From Denticeps clupeoides (Eukaryota; Chordata; Actinopteri; Clupeiformes; Denticipitidae): 64,000 nucleotides of DNA. A program made the translations under genes and the position numbers. Within the stretch, counting starts at the first letter, position 1; the number at the start of each line of letters is the position of its first letter. Shown here in pieces: positions 43,320 through 58,830 of this stretch. Where the stretch lies: positions 6,029,489-6,093,488 of the forward strand of contig NC_041721.1 in the NCBI RefSeq assembly GCF_900700375.1, given 5' to 3'. The notes beneath the pieces are model-generated. The model searched no databases, was not told the origin of the DNA, and saw only the letters and a program-made list of their open reading frames with translations.

Positions 43320-46222
43320 CTAACTCGAGGCCCTGATGTGGAAGATCACTTTGCCCTCATAGGGGTCGTAAAAGTTCTGGTAGGCAATGTTGTGGGCCAC
43401 AACGCGGCACTGGATCTTGGCCTCGCGCTCCTGGACAAGGTGGATCTTCACAGCCACCAAGGGGTTGATGTATGTGGGCTGGAAGAAAGTAATCAAATAT
43501 GAGGGGGACACAATGAGAACTTGGCAGGAGGGGTGTTCTCTGGTTCTCTGCGCTGACATGATGTGCTCACCTGTGCCTTCCTGCCGTAATAAGGGAAATA
43601 GGAGAGGTCAAGTGTGCCGTTTTTGGGGAAGTACTCCATCTCGCCCACATTTTTGTGGCCATCCTACAGGCATCAATAAACATGAGCATATAATTCACAA
43701 TCACTTGCGTTAAAATATTAAAGGACATTCTACACTCACCAGCACAGTGCAGTTCACATAAGGCGCCATGCCAGTTCCATTGTTGGGCAGGAAGTTAATA
43801 ATCTACAAAGCAACCATATCAGATTTTAAGCCCACCTTCAAAATGCATATAATTATTAAACTAGTATTACTTAGTATAGTATAACTGCACTTACCCTATT
43901 CATTTTGATAATCACACAGGGCTCAGATCCGTTGTAGCCAAACGAGGGATCTTCTAGTCCAGAGCAGTTTCCCAGCATGCTTTGGGTGAAAGGACAAGCC
44001 CACTTGGTGTGCCCCGGAGCTTCGAACTTCTTCTGGAAGAAGTAGTGTCCCTGCGTGCAGCTGTGGTGGTTGGTGTGCGTCTGTGTCGTATCGTTGTAGG
44101 CTAAGACAGGATGGCACTGATTAAGTTGGTTAAACCCCTCTTTGGACACTTTATTGCATGAATCCTGAAAAACCTCCAGACTTGGGCCTGCCTGCAGTAA
44201 TTGCCAAACCCCATTTAACCTACACGCTAGGCCATAATTAAATGAATTAATCAGATTTACTCAGATTAATGCAAAGCGCCCTGTGATGTCCTGGTTAATG
44301 AAATCCTTTTTTAATCTCAAGCAGGTCACGTTATGACTTTTCAGTGGCCGCGTCCCAGACTGATCTAAGGGGAGACTCACGAACAAGGAAGTGTTTCAGG
44401 CACTCTGACATCTTCATCCAGCTGTGCTGGTCAGACATGTTGTAGAAGATATCTAAATCCAGATCGTTGTATGTGTCTGGCCAAGCCATTACCCCTGAAA
44501 AAGGAAGCGCATGTAGAATGTAAGAATATGGGGCAACTCCTGGTAAACATCTCCAAAATATGGACAAAACTAAGTCTAGAATAGGTTTTACCAGTCGTAT
44601 TAGTGCGGTACGAACCTAGTGGGTAACACACTTGCCTAAGAACCAGAAGACCCCAAAGTCACAGGTTCAAAGCCCACTTACTACCATTGTGTCCCTGAGC
44701 AAGACACTTAACCCTGAGTGTCTCCAGGGGGGGGGACTGTCCCTGTAACTACTGATTGTAAGGTTCTCTGGATAAGGACGTCTGATAAATGGCATAAATG
44801 TAAATGTAAATGTATTAGACAATGTATTAGACACATATTAGCTAGGATTGTTAATACTAACAGTGGAGACACTTACCACATTACTGCAAGGTTACAACTA
44901 AAACAGGTGTATTCCTGAAAAAAAAAACTCCCTAGTTATTACTTAATTTTTACTTTTTATTTAATTTCATTTATTTATTCATTCAATCATTCCCCCTTGC
45001 TCTCTGTTGCTCATCTGTGTATTGATTGTTATTATCTAAGACATTTATCTCTTAATGTAATTGCATTTGCTGATGAAAAAAACTCGGTGCTGTCAGCACG
45101 AACCCACGGGAATTCTCTTACCCGGCGAATGTAATCGATCTTGGTAGTCGGGTTCGTACGGATCAAGCGTGTACATCAGGACATAGATGGACAGAGCGAA
45201 GAGCCCCGTCATCACAATGTAAAATGCCACGTAGTACAGGCTGATGTAGACTGTTAAAGAGAAGCAGAGAGATATTCCCGTAACGATCACTGAAACCTTC
45301 AAACTGTAAAGTTTCCATATAAAATCATGACCATTGCAACAAATTCATGAAATATGGCTAATACGGAATTCTTTGGCAAAAATACATATAAATTTGAGCT
45401 TATGGCCTATTGCACATTGGGGCTGGTTGCTGTTAACACACCAGTTGGCCACATAAAGTCATGTCTCTGGTGAACCTTTGTCCATTGCATGTCCCCCCTC
45501 TCTACAATATCTTGGGAAAGGGACCATTTCTATTTTATCTATGCTGAAGGACATGCGTCTGACATCTGAGAGGAAACCCAGGCTTATCTTGCTGACTTGC
45601 TAATCTCATGTGGGTACCCTGGTGGGTCATGAACGTTTAGTGGCGATAAGCTGAGGTGCGCTGTATCACAAGGACGCAGCAAAGTCAGGTGATGGCACGC
45701 GTACTGATGTGGCCCACATGCCAAATCAGGGCTGTGAAGAATTGCAGTTGAGCTTGATGTGAGCTTAGACGCGGCTCTGCCGTGTGTTGCTGTGTTGTTT
45801 CCGAGACATAGTGTCAAAGATGTCTAAGCCACGCCAAACTCATCCCTGCTCAGACCTCGGCATTAAGACCAGAAATGTTCCTACATGCTCTTCCATGCCT
45901 TCTAGACACTGATTTTAGTAAAAGTTTTTGTCATTGTGATACACAGCATAGCACAGCACACGGTGCACACAACAACAAAACGTGTCCTCTGCATTCAACC
46001 CATCACCCTTAGTGAGCAGTTATCTTTTTTTTTTTTTTTATTGTGTGTGTGATCGGTGTATCAAGATACATTATTTACCATCAACACAAGGGTTTAATCT
46101 CCACACCTACCCCATTTTATTGGAGTCCTGCCCATAAGCGTCCCATTGTCAGAGTTCCACACAAAGTGACCGAAATCTTCACAACGTTGTGCACAAGTCC
46201 TCTTCTCCTTTAGAGTTGCCAT
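43320..46222 (-). CDS. atp4b: Gastric H+/K+-ATPase beta subunit
   Basis: Glycosylated partner of the ATP4A proton pump that acidifies the stomach. Seven exons (minus): 46222-46111, 45250-45122, 44494-44381, 44100-43895, 43802-43740, 43663-43571, 43478-43320. The total is 291 residues, the human length. It is a type II membrane protein: cytosolic start [18 protein letters not shown], membrane helix [22 protein letters not shown], then the ectodomain. Family motifs include [53 protein letters not shown] and [22 protein letters not shown]-glycosylation sequons are frequent (NMS, NDT, NCS, NGS, NGT twice, NCT). The similar ATP1B genes are excluded by [12 protein letters not shown] and the overall match to ATP4B. 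No break is visible. Confidence 0.95.
44603..44818 (+). repeat. Family-A tRNA-type SINE, full length
   Basis: Plus copy in atp4b intron 2 with 'gtcacaggttcaaagcccacttactaccattgtgtccc' structure, the G-run before ACTGTCCCTGTAACTACTG, and the TAAATGTAAATG tail. Confidence 0.87.
45920..46020 (-). repeat. Family-B SINE 3' fragment
   Basis: Only the 3' half is present (CACAGCACACGGTGCACACA to AGTGAGCAGT on plus). It is cut off at 46020, next to a T tract and GT-rich sequence, in atp4b intron 1. Confidence 0.8.
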
Positions 46223-46411
46223 CTTGAACTATGAAAGAAAACCAAGGAACCCACAGTCCTCCTCTTTGGTCTTCACCTTGATTTCAGTTAGATGTAACAG
46301 TGGTGAAAGAATCACCTGTTTTGCGGTTCCTGCTCTGATAGGGAAGCTTTTTATAAATTCTGATAAGGTTACAGCTTCAGGAAGCTGAGTGGGCAGGACC
46401 AACTGTGTCCA

Positions 46412-46590
46412 GGTATGGTGGAAGCCTAGTGGATAAAACCAGACACCTATGAACCAGACCAACACAAGATCACAAGTTCAAACCCCACTGTCCCTGAGCA
46501 AGACACTTAAATCGTAATGTCTCCAGGGGGACTGTCCTTTTCAGTACCGATTGTGTCTAATAAAAACTATAACTGTAAATGCGGATACTT
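46412..46590 (+). repeat. Family-A tRNA-type SINE, diverged
   Basis: Plus copy with GTTCAAACCCC as B box, 'tgtccctgagcaagacactta' and a decayed 3' tail, about 190 bases upstream of the atp4b start codon. Confidence 0.8.
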
Positions 46591-47177
46591 TGAATATTGG
46601 TCAGGATTAATGGTGAATTTAGGAATGGAATTTAGGCAATCCAAACCCTTGTGTGATCAGATTTCTGTTGTCCATTTGCATGTCCTTTCAGTGATGTAAT
46701 GACAAAGTGTGGATCGGAGTATGTGCCATACTACCTTATCAGAAGCCTTTAGCTTGCTGGGAAGATCTCGCAGAAGTAGTGGTATATTGTACAACCATGA
46801 ATTTTGGTGGTGAGTTTCTACAAAAAATTTTCTAAATTTATACAAAAAAAAAACTATTCTATACAGGTTCTTTTAATGTTTTGGTTATTATTTAATTTCA
46901 GAGAGATCAGCCATAACATTTTGACTGATTACTGTGGCACCTGGCAGTGGGTGGGATATACTGTACCTGGCAGTTGATGTGCTGGAAGCATAAAAATCAG
47001 CAACAAACTGTTACACCGCTGGGTCATAGAATCTCCAAAACCTTCAGAAAAATAAGTGGTGGAAAAAGAAGTCTGATCCATGGAGACACCAACTCACACC
47101 TTCAGAGGTCTATTAGGGGTCTATTGCCCCAATATGTCAAGGCTGTTTCAATGGCTAAAGTTGATGCTAGCAATAGG

Positions 47178-47402
47178 TCAGTGGTGGCCTAGCAGGTAAG
47201 GAAGCGGAGTCATAATCAGAAGGTTGCTGGTTCGGGTCCTGAGCTGCCAAGGTGCCACTGAGCACACACTGCTCCCTGGGCGCCTTTCTAGACTGCCCAC
47301 TGCTCACCAAGAGTGATGGGTTAAAAAAAAGGACACATTTCATTGTGGCACCATGTGCTGTGCTTGCTGTGCTTCTCAATGACATTCACTTCACTTTCAA
47401 TA
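47178..47402 (+). repeat. Family-B tRNA-type SINE, full length
   Basis: Plus copy from GTGGTGGCCTAGCAGGTAAG to ACTTCACTTTCA. B-box region GGTTCGGGTCC. Confidence 0.88.
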
Positions 47403-47825
47403 TGATGCTAGCAATCATAACGTTGGGTGGGGGTTGCCTTAAGTGTACCATACAGGCTAGATCCTGCAGATCCGCCACTGTTCAGGTTTATGGCAAAGAC
47501 TTTCGTGTGAAACTTTGATTTACTTATTACATTACTTTTTTTTTTCTAAATGAATTCTGACCCCAAAGTCACGAAAGGGCAGAAGGTACCACAGTTCTGC
47601 CCTTTCAAGCAATATAATTTTGACAAATCTGACAAACCGATCTGAACTCAGAACAATCTCACTATGGTAAATTCTATATCCAAATATTGTTATGATCTAT
47701 TATACAGTAGCATTTTCTATGGAATTGTAAGTGATTATGCACTGCAAAAAAAAAAAAAAAAAGGTTTAAGGCAACTGGCTGCGAAGCATTTTTAAGTTCT
47801 CTCGACTTCACACCCATGTACTTGT

Positions 47826-48064
47826 GGCAGTGGTGGCCTAGCGGTTAAGGAAGCGTCCTCGTAATCAGAAGGTTGCCGGTTCGAATCCTGATCCGCCAAG
47901 GTGCCACTGAGAAAAGCACCGTCCCCACACACTGCTCCCCAGGCGCTGGTCATGGCTGCCCACTGCTCACTCAGGGTGATGGGTTAAATGGACAAATTTC
48001 GCTGTGTGCACCGTGTGCTGTGCTGCTGTGTATCACATGTGACAATCACTTCACTTACTTATTT
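47826..48064 (+). repeat. Family-B tRNA-type SINE, best-preserved copy
   Basis: A tRNA-like head with A-box-like TAGCGGTTAAGG and a perfect B box GGTTCGAATCC is followed by the 'ccaaggtgccactgag' unit. Then come 'cgtccccacacactgctcccc', 'gctgcccactgctcac' and the terminal 'gacaatcacttcactt'. This copy is used here as the family reference. Confidence 0.9.
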
Positions 48065-48237
48065 AAAGTTGAGGGAACTTAAAAATGCTTTGCACTCAGT
48101 TGCTTTAAATTTTTACATTTTTCCCAATTTTTTTTACAGTGGGTTAATAAAGGGGGCTCATTTTAGACAGGGCCTGTAAGCACAGGTTCATTAGTTTTAG
48201 CTTTAAAATGCAATCAATTGAACTATGTGAGCTGTAC

Positions 48238-48362
48238 TAATGGCTGCCCACAGCTCACCAAAGGTGATGGGTTTAATACAGAGGACACATTTTGTTGTGT
48301 GCACCGTCTGCTGTGCTTGCTGTGCTTCACAATGACAATCACTTCACTTTCACTTTACTTCT
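48238..48362 (+). repeat. Family-B SINE 3' fragment
   Basis: Begins at the GGCTGCCCACAGCTCACC block and keeps the 3' half, ending CACTTCACTTTCACTTTACTT. It is 5' truncated, as expected of retroposition. Confidence 0.85.
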
Positions 48363-48638
48363 TCCATTGAGTGTCTCAGTTATGACAGCGTTATGAAGGG
48401 TTAATGGGACAAAGGTATTATGGCGTTAGTGGATAAGGGCTTAAGGGAAAGGTGTTGAGTCAGGTGGTTGGCTGTGCGAGAGTCCGTGGGACTGTTTTAA
48501 GTGCCTCAGTTCGATGACTGGTTTCCATCCCTGAGCTGGAATCAACACTCTCTCTTTCGATCTTTCCTTCTTTACACCTTTGTTTCGTCAGACTCTGCAG
48601 GGGGTTGCAAGACCCTGTAGTCCAAGTATACAGGACAC

Positions 48639-48644
48639 TAATCC
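48639..48644 (+). promoter_or_regulatory. Candidate CRX/OTX site in grk1 promoter
   Basis: TAATCC, the core site of photoreceptor homeobox factors CRX/OTX, lies about 280 bases upstream of the grk1 start codon. CRX is known to drive rhodopsin kinase in mammals. A six-base match occurs often by chance. Confidence 0.3.
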
Positions 48645-48921
48645 CTTTGGATTTCCTCTCCCGTGGATTTTGTCAGCCGCTCCTTTCGTCTGCCCTCCCT
48701 CTTGGTGTGGGGCATTGTGATCAAGATCTCTTCTCTGTTCGCTTCTCTGAAGGCTCGCATTCCTTCTCTTTCACAACGGTGAAGTGCTGGGCACTAATGC
48801 ACTCACTCTGACCCACTGGCCACTCTTCGTACTTCTCCACTCTTTTCCAGCTTTCTTATTGGGAAAAGTTGTTCTTTACCTCCATTTCAGCACAGCACTC
48901 ATCTGTCCATCGTCCGTCGCC

Positions 48922-54450
<5,529 letters not shown>

Positions 54451-55560
54451 GCATATCCAGTTGGACACTGAACTCTTTCTATTTTTATTATCTGCGACCT
54501 CACAGTGGTTGTGATACTGGCAGTGGTCATGGAAACTATCACAAAAAATATATATGAATATGAATGTTATTTTTTATTTATTTACATATTTTCCAATTTC
54601 ATTTAATTTTTCTCTAGATACGTGGTTTCCCAATCCGATCATCAGGACCCTGTTTGGTCCAGATCCGTGTGTGTATTTGTTCCTGCCTCATATGAACAAA
54701 GGTTATGGAGCACTAATAAAATCAGGGTTGGGATCCACATGCACTTCAGTTTTTCATTTGCATAGTAAGCAGAAGAGTCCCAAGATCCCAAGATCCTGTT
54801 CAGTCAAAAAGTGGCTTTTAGAAAAAATTGTCTCCCCAGAAGCACTACAAGTCTTGCACCATCAGTCTGAATATCAGCGAGCTTAATGAAAAGTTTGTTT
54901 TTGCTAATAGACGTTCCTGGGTTGATACTGGATGAAATGTTGTGTGTGTGAAATAATGGTGTGTGTGTGTGTGTGTGCGTGTGTGTTTGTGTGTGTTATT
55001 TAGAGTAGAAGAGTAAAGTAGACTTTATGCGCGTTCTAAACTTAATATTTTTCTTTTGCTGAAGCCTGCAAAATATATTGCTAATAATCAAATCTGTATT
55101 AACCAGAATAAAATACCTGCATGACCATAATAGATTGTTCCTGGACAGTTGCAGTGTGTTGTTTTACATCGGAATGAGACACACAGCAAAGACACGTGTT
55201 ATTTTTCTGTTTTTAACGTGAGAAACGTTGACATTTGTTCAATGTGGACCGATGCCTTTTGATTTGCTTGATTTTCCTGCTATGCTGAATTTGGTCCAAA
55301 AAATGTTATATTGAGGATTTTCCCAAACTCGGGGCTAGCATTTTTTTTATTGTTGTTATCATGACTATGGAAGGGTTATTCTGCTTGTTGAGAGCACCTT
55401 TGCTTTTTTTTTCTTTGATGCTTTATTTAATTAACAGATGCACCTTTTACAAATATGAATATGTCATTAGACCAAATGAGTAAACATATTGTAACAATCT
55501 GCACAACCTACAGTATATGATGAAATAAAAACAATATTTTACCAGAAAAGTGTCTGTGAA
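54451..55560 (+). other. grk1 3' UTR and flank
   Basis: Follows the grk1 stop codon. Includes a (GT)n-rich run at 54959-54997 and AATAAA signals at 55107-55112 and near 55525. The 110-codon open frame at 54554-54886 has no recognisable content. Confidence 0.55.
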
Positions 55561-56071
55561 ATGTAATTATTTTTAATCTTCTTACTGTTCTGACAGTGAG
55601 ACTCCGGGGGTGGATGAAGTAATCAAATCAGTGATATATTTTGTGGCTACAATCACCGAGATTAACATTACATTACATTACAGGGAGTGTGGTGCTGCTG
55701 TGCCCACTGCAGCAGGGTGTAGTGCATGTTTTAATGTCTGGTGCCACATGAGGAACTCTTATTACCGACTGCACCCACATGGACCCCAGTATCCCTTTCC
55801 AGCAGAAACCTCCTCCCCAGACTTCCTTCTAAAACTCAAAGCTTCAAGTATGTACCTGAAGTTAAAATCCTGTCCTGGTTTTCATACCACTTTTTATGCT
55901 TCTTCGGAGTCTTTCATGTGCATTTACATTTAAATTTACAGCATTTATCAGATTCCCTTAAGCAATTTCCTTCGGGTTTAATAAAGTTTTCTGCTTCTTC
56001 TGTCTGATTCTTATCCAGGGTGACTTACAATCAGTAGTTACAGGGACAGTCCCCCCTGGAGACACTCAGGG

Positions 56072-57637
56072 TGTCACGCTGGCGAGCTGATGGGGGAGGG
56101 AAGCGCAGAGGCGGGACATGCTGGGAAAGGGGTTTTATTATAAAATGAACAATAAACACAAATGAACATCAGCATGAGGGCTGTAAACAGGGAAATAAAA
56201 GGGGGACAATGTAAACAAACCCGCAGGCGTGTGGCGATTGCCAGAACTCAAAAATACGCATTTAACAGAAACGTCTCGGGCTGGCTCCCCGGCGTGGCGG
56301 CCCTGGTCACTCGGGCTGGCTCCCCGGCGTGGTCAGGCGTGGTGGCCCCTGTCCCTTGGGCTGGCTCCCCGGCGTGGTCCGGCATGGCACACATCCCTGC
56401 TGGCAGAGCGGCCAGCTTCCCTCCCTGCACCGTGCAGGGAGGCGGTTCCCGGCACTCCAGGCTACTGCCTTCTGGGAACATGCAGCCCCTCTCACTGCAA
56501 GTCCCTGGTGCCAAGGGGGGGGCATTGCCAGACCATCCGGCTAGCCCCTTCTGCGTCCGTTGGGACAAGCAGGCCCTCTTCCTGCCTGCCCCAGCTGGGT
56601 CCTCATGCCTACCAGGGAGCTCTATGCTACACCGCCCCTCTGGGGACGGACCCAGGCCCATGCCGAACTGCACCCCCCCCCAAAAAATTCTTTGGGGGAG
56701 CACACCCCCCCAGCTGGACTTAGGGGTACTTTGGAGCTCATCCACCTCGTCATGGACCAGTGCAGCCAGGTAAGGAACTCCCTCCCTGGGGTTCGGCTCC
56801 GCTGCTGGGTCACCATCTGGTGGACATAAAGAGAGGAAGTGGGGGGCGACATACGGACACAAATGCCACGCACAGATAGAAGTGAGGGTCGTCTGGCTCC
56901 CTCTCTGGGCTCTCCGGGACCTCCTCAGGGGGCACAGCCAGGATCTCGGGAGGCGCGACCTTCTCGCTGCCCTCCAGTGCTCCAGTCTTCTTGCCCCGGA
57001 TCCTGACTGGCGCTGGATGTGGTGGAGGGGCAGAGTTCGATCCCTGGCTCAGGGTCTGGCCGATCAAACTCTGCCTTCAATCTCTCCAGGAAGTCCCGAC
57101 AACTCATTCTGTCTGTCTCTCCCTGCTGCCAGAGGGCTGCGCCCCAGCCCAATGCTGACCCAGTCAGACACGCGAGGATGGTGGTGATTTTATCCGCGTC
57201 TGAAAGGGAGGGATAAGCAGCAAAGTACACGCCCCAGGATGTTATATAAGACTGGCATGTACTTGCTGCTCCATTGAAGGGTCCTGGGACCATTGGGAAG
57301 TCCCACACCACAACACCACACGGATGTTGTCGTTTGCGTTTAGGGCACAATAAAGGACGGGACAGGACGAAAGGGATGAGTTCAGGATACAGGATTGAAA
57401 AAAGGGCAGGAACGGCCTTACTAGGTTTTGACAAGAACGGAGCCGTGTCGTGATGACTTAAGTCAGCTGGCAGCTGCTCTCTAGCCAATATATAAGAGTC
57501 ACGTTACCTCGTTTCCATGTTACTCCCAGTCACATGATGGAATCCCCGTGAATCATGTGACAGGGCGGAGTTCCAGTCTTTTATCGGCTGTCCGGATTGG
57601 GCACAGGTGATGAGCCCAGGTGCAGTCGATCCTGACA
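56072..57637 (-). mobile_element. LTR-type retroelement fossil with gag-like part (Ty3/Gypsy-like)
   Basis: A 1,566-bp insertion inside a SINE, flanked by the 5-bp target duplication CAGGG (56067-56071 and 57638-57642). Its ends are TGTCA...TGACA in minus orientation. The 5' part (to about 57490) looks like LTR or leader sequence with TATA-like motifs. About 56925-57390 encodes a stretch resembling Ty3/Gypsy-type gag of the kind found in PEG10/RTL relatives (short pieces such as CLTGSALGWGAALWQQG). No protease, polymerase or envelope part is present, and I saw no paired second LTR, so it is broken and reduced. The 3' third holds a GC-rich minisatellite. It is younger than the SINE it interrupts; ends and target site are still crisp, suggesting moderate age. 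Confidence 0.65.
56272..56385. repeat. GC-rich minisatellite inside the LTR-type fossil
   Basis: Three imperfect units begin with (C/T)(C/T)GGGCTGGCTCCCCGGCGTGG and are spaced about 35-47 bases apart. They account for the repetitive PDHAGEPA-type translation seen on the minus strand. Confidence 0.8.
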
Positions 57638-57948
57638 CAGGGATAAGTTTCTTGCTCAGGGACACAATGGTAGTAGGTGAGATTTGGACCTGGGTCTTTG
57701 TAGTCTTCTAGTTCAGAGGTGAGTGTGTTACCTGCTATATGTGACCCATAAATAAAAATATGTAACACCTGAGTATTACGTCCTTTGTATGTAAGAGGCT
57801 TTTCAGAAAATCCTGTTCCCAGAAAAAAAGTGGAGGGGACAAAAATAAAATAACTCAGAACAGAAATATGGTGCATGAAATAAATCATTTGGGTAATGTG
57901 AAAATGTGTTTCTTTTCTAATACTTATAAATAAATTATATATTATATA

Positions 57949-58450
57949 CAGTACAGGCCAAAAGTTTGGACGCACCTTCTCATTCAATGTGTATTCTTTA
58001 TTTTCATGACCATTTACGTTGGTAGATTCTCACTGAAGGCATCAAAACTATGAATGAACACATGTGGAGTTATGTACTTAACAAAAAGTGGAGACCTGGA
58101 CTCCACATTCACCGGACCTGAACCCAATCCAGATGGTTTGGGGTGAGCTGGACCGCAGAGTGAAGGCAAAGGGGCCAACAAGTGCTAAACACCTCTGGGA
58201 ACTCCTTCAAGACTGTTGGAAAACCATCTCAGGTGACGACCTCTTGAAGCTCATCGAGAGAATGCCAAGAGTGTGTAAAGCAGTAATCAGAGCAAAGAAA
58301 CTAGAATATAAAACATGTTTTCACCTTTTTTTGTTCAGTACATAACTCCACATGTGTTCATTCATAGTTTTGATGCCTCAGTGAGAATCTACCAACGTAA
58401 ATGAAAACACATTGAATGATAAAGTGTGTCCAAACTTTTGGCCTGTACTG
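57949..58450. mobile_element. Tc1/mariner element, internally deleted
   Basis: 502 bp between TA target copies at 57947-57948 and 58451-58452. The terminal inverted repeats are long (about 130-140 bp), beginning CAGTACAGGCCAAAAGTTTGG at the left and mirrored at the right. Between them only the C-terminal part of a Tc1 transposase survives on the plus strand (about 58096-58330; HSPDLNPIQMVWGELDRRVK to MPRVCKAVIRAKK). The N-terminal DNA-binding part and the first two catalytic Asp are gone. The third catalytic residue, normally the Glu of DLNPIE, is Gln. It cannot move by itself but could once have been moved by a related enzyme. Confidence 0.93.
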
Positions 58451-58452
58451 TA

Positions 58453-58830
58453 TTTCTTCTGAAAAATGTTTATTTCCACATATAAATTTATATTTGATAT
58501 AAATCCACCGTCATCTCAGTCTAAATTTCAGAAACCAGAGACACTTTATGTATTAAGAATAATGGAGCTGTGCTAATGACTAGTACAAAATACTTTTTCT
58601 TTCTTCTTTTCTTCCTTATCCCAACAGATGGATGGATGGATGGATACACACGCAGCCAGTATTTGTTTCTGGCGCGGACCGGGACGCGGGACGCGGGACG
58701 CCGCACCTGCCGGAGGTGGAGGGGGAGGAGGCAGGGCGTCGTGACGCGCGTCCACGCAGCGACTTGCCGAACTCTTCTCCGCTCCGTTCTTTCCCGCCGC
58801 GTCTGGAGGCGAGTGGGAATCCTGGAGGAG
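58453..58830 (+). promoter_or_regulatory. tmem255b upstream region and CpG patch
   Basis: AT-rich to about 58620, then a short (GATG)n run at 58626-58645. A CpG-rich patch (58670-58890) covers the probable 5' UTR and first coding exon of tmem255b. Confidence 0.5.

Larger units (their letters stand above)
46223..48921. other. atp4b-grk1 intergenic region, head to head
   Basis: atp4b reads left and grk1 reads right, so both promoters lie here. Repeats fill much of the middle: family-A SINE at 46.4 kb and family-B SINEs at 47.2, 47.8 and 48.2 kb, with an A tract at 47746-47763. The last 550 bases before grk1 are repeat-poor and probably carry its promoter. No other gene is seen. Confidence 0.5.
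55925..57735 (-). repeat. Family-A SINE split by an LTR-type insertion
   Basis: The two parts (55925-56071 and 57638-57735) rejoin in order once the inserted element and one CAGGG copy are removed. The joint then reads 'actcagggataagtttcttgctcaggg', close to the family consensus. The SINE is minus-oriented. Confidence 0.85.

Noticed and set aside
47826-47895. tRNA gene
   Set aside because: A- and B-box motifs are present but no cloverleaf with a proper acceptor stem is evident, and the sequence continues into a SINE body repeated elsewhere.
54554-54886. Small gene downstream of grk1
   Set aside because: Lies in the 3' UTR, no similarity to any family I know, and no codon or splice signals.
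56248-56862. 204-codon minus-strand protein
   Set aside because: Repetitive Pro/Gly/Ala translation of a minisatellite inside the LTR-type fossil.
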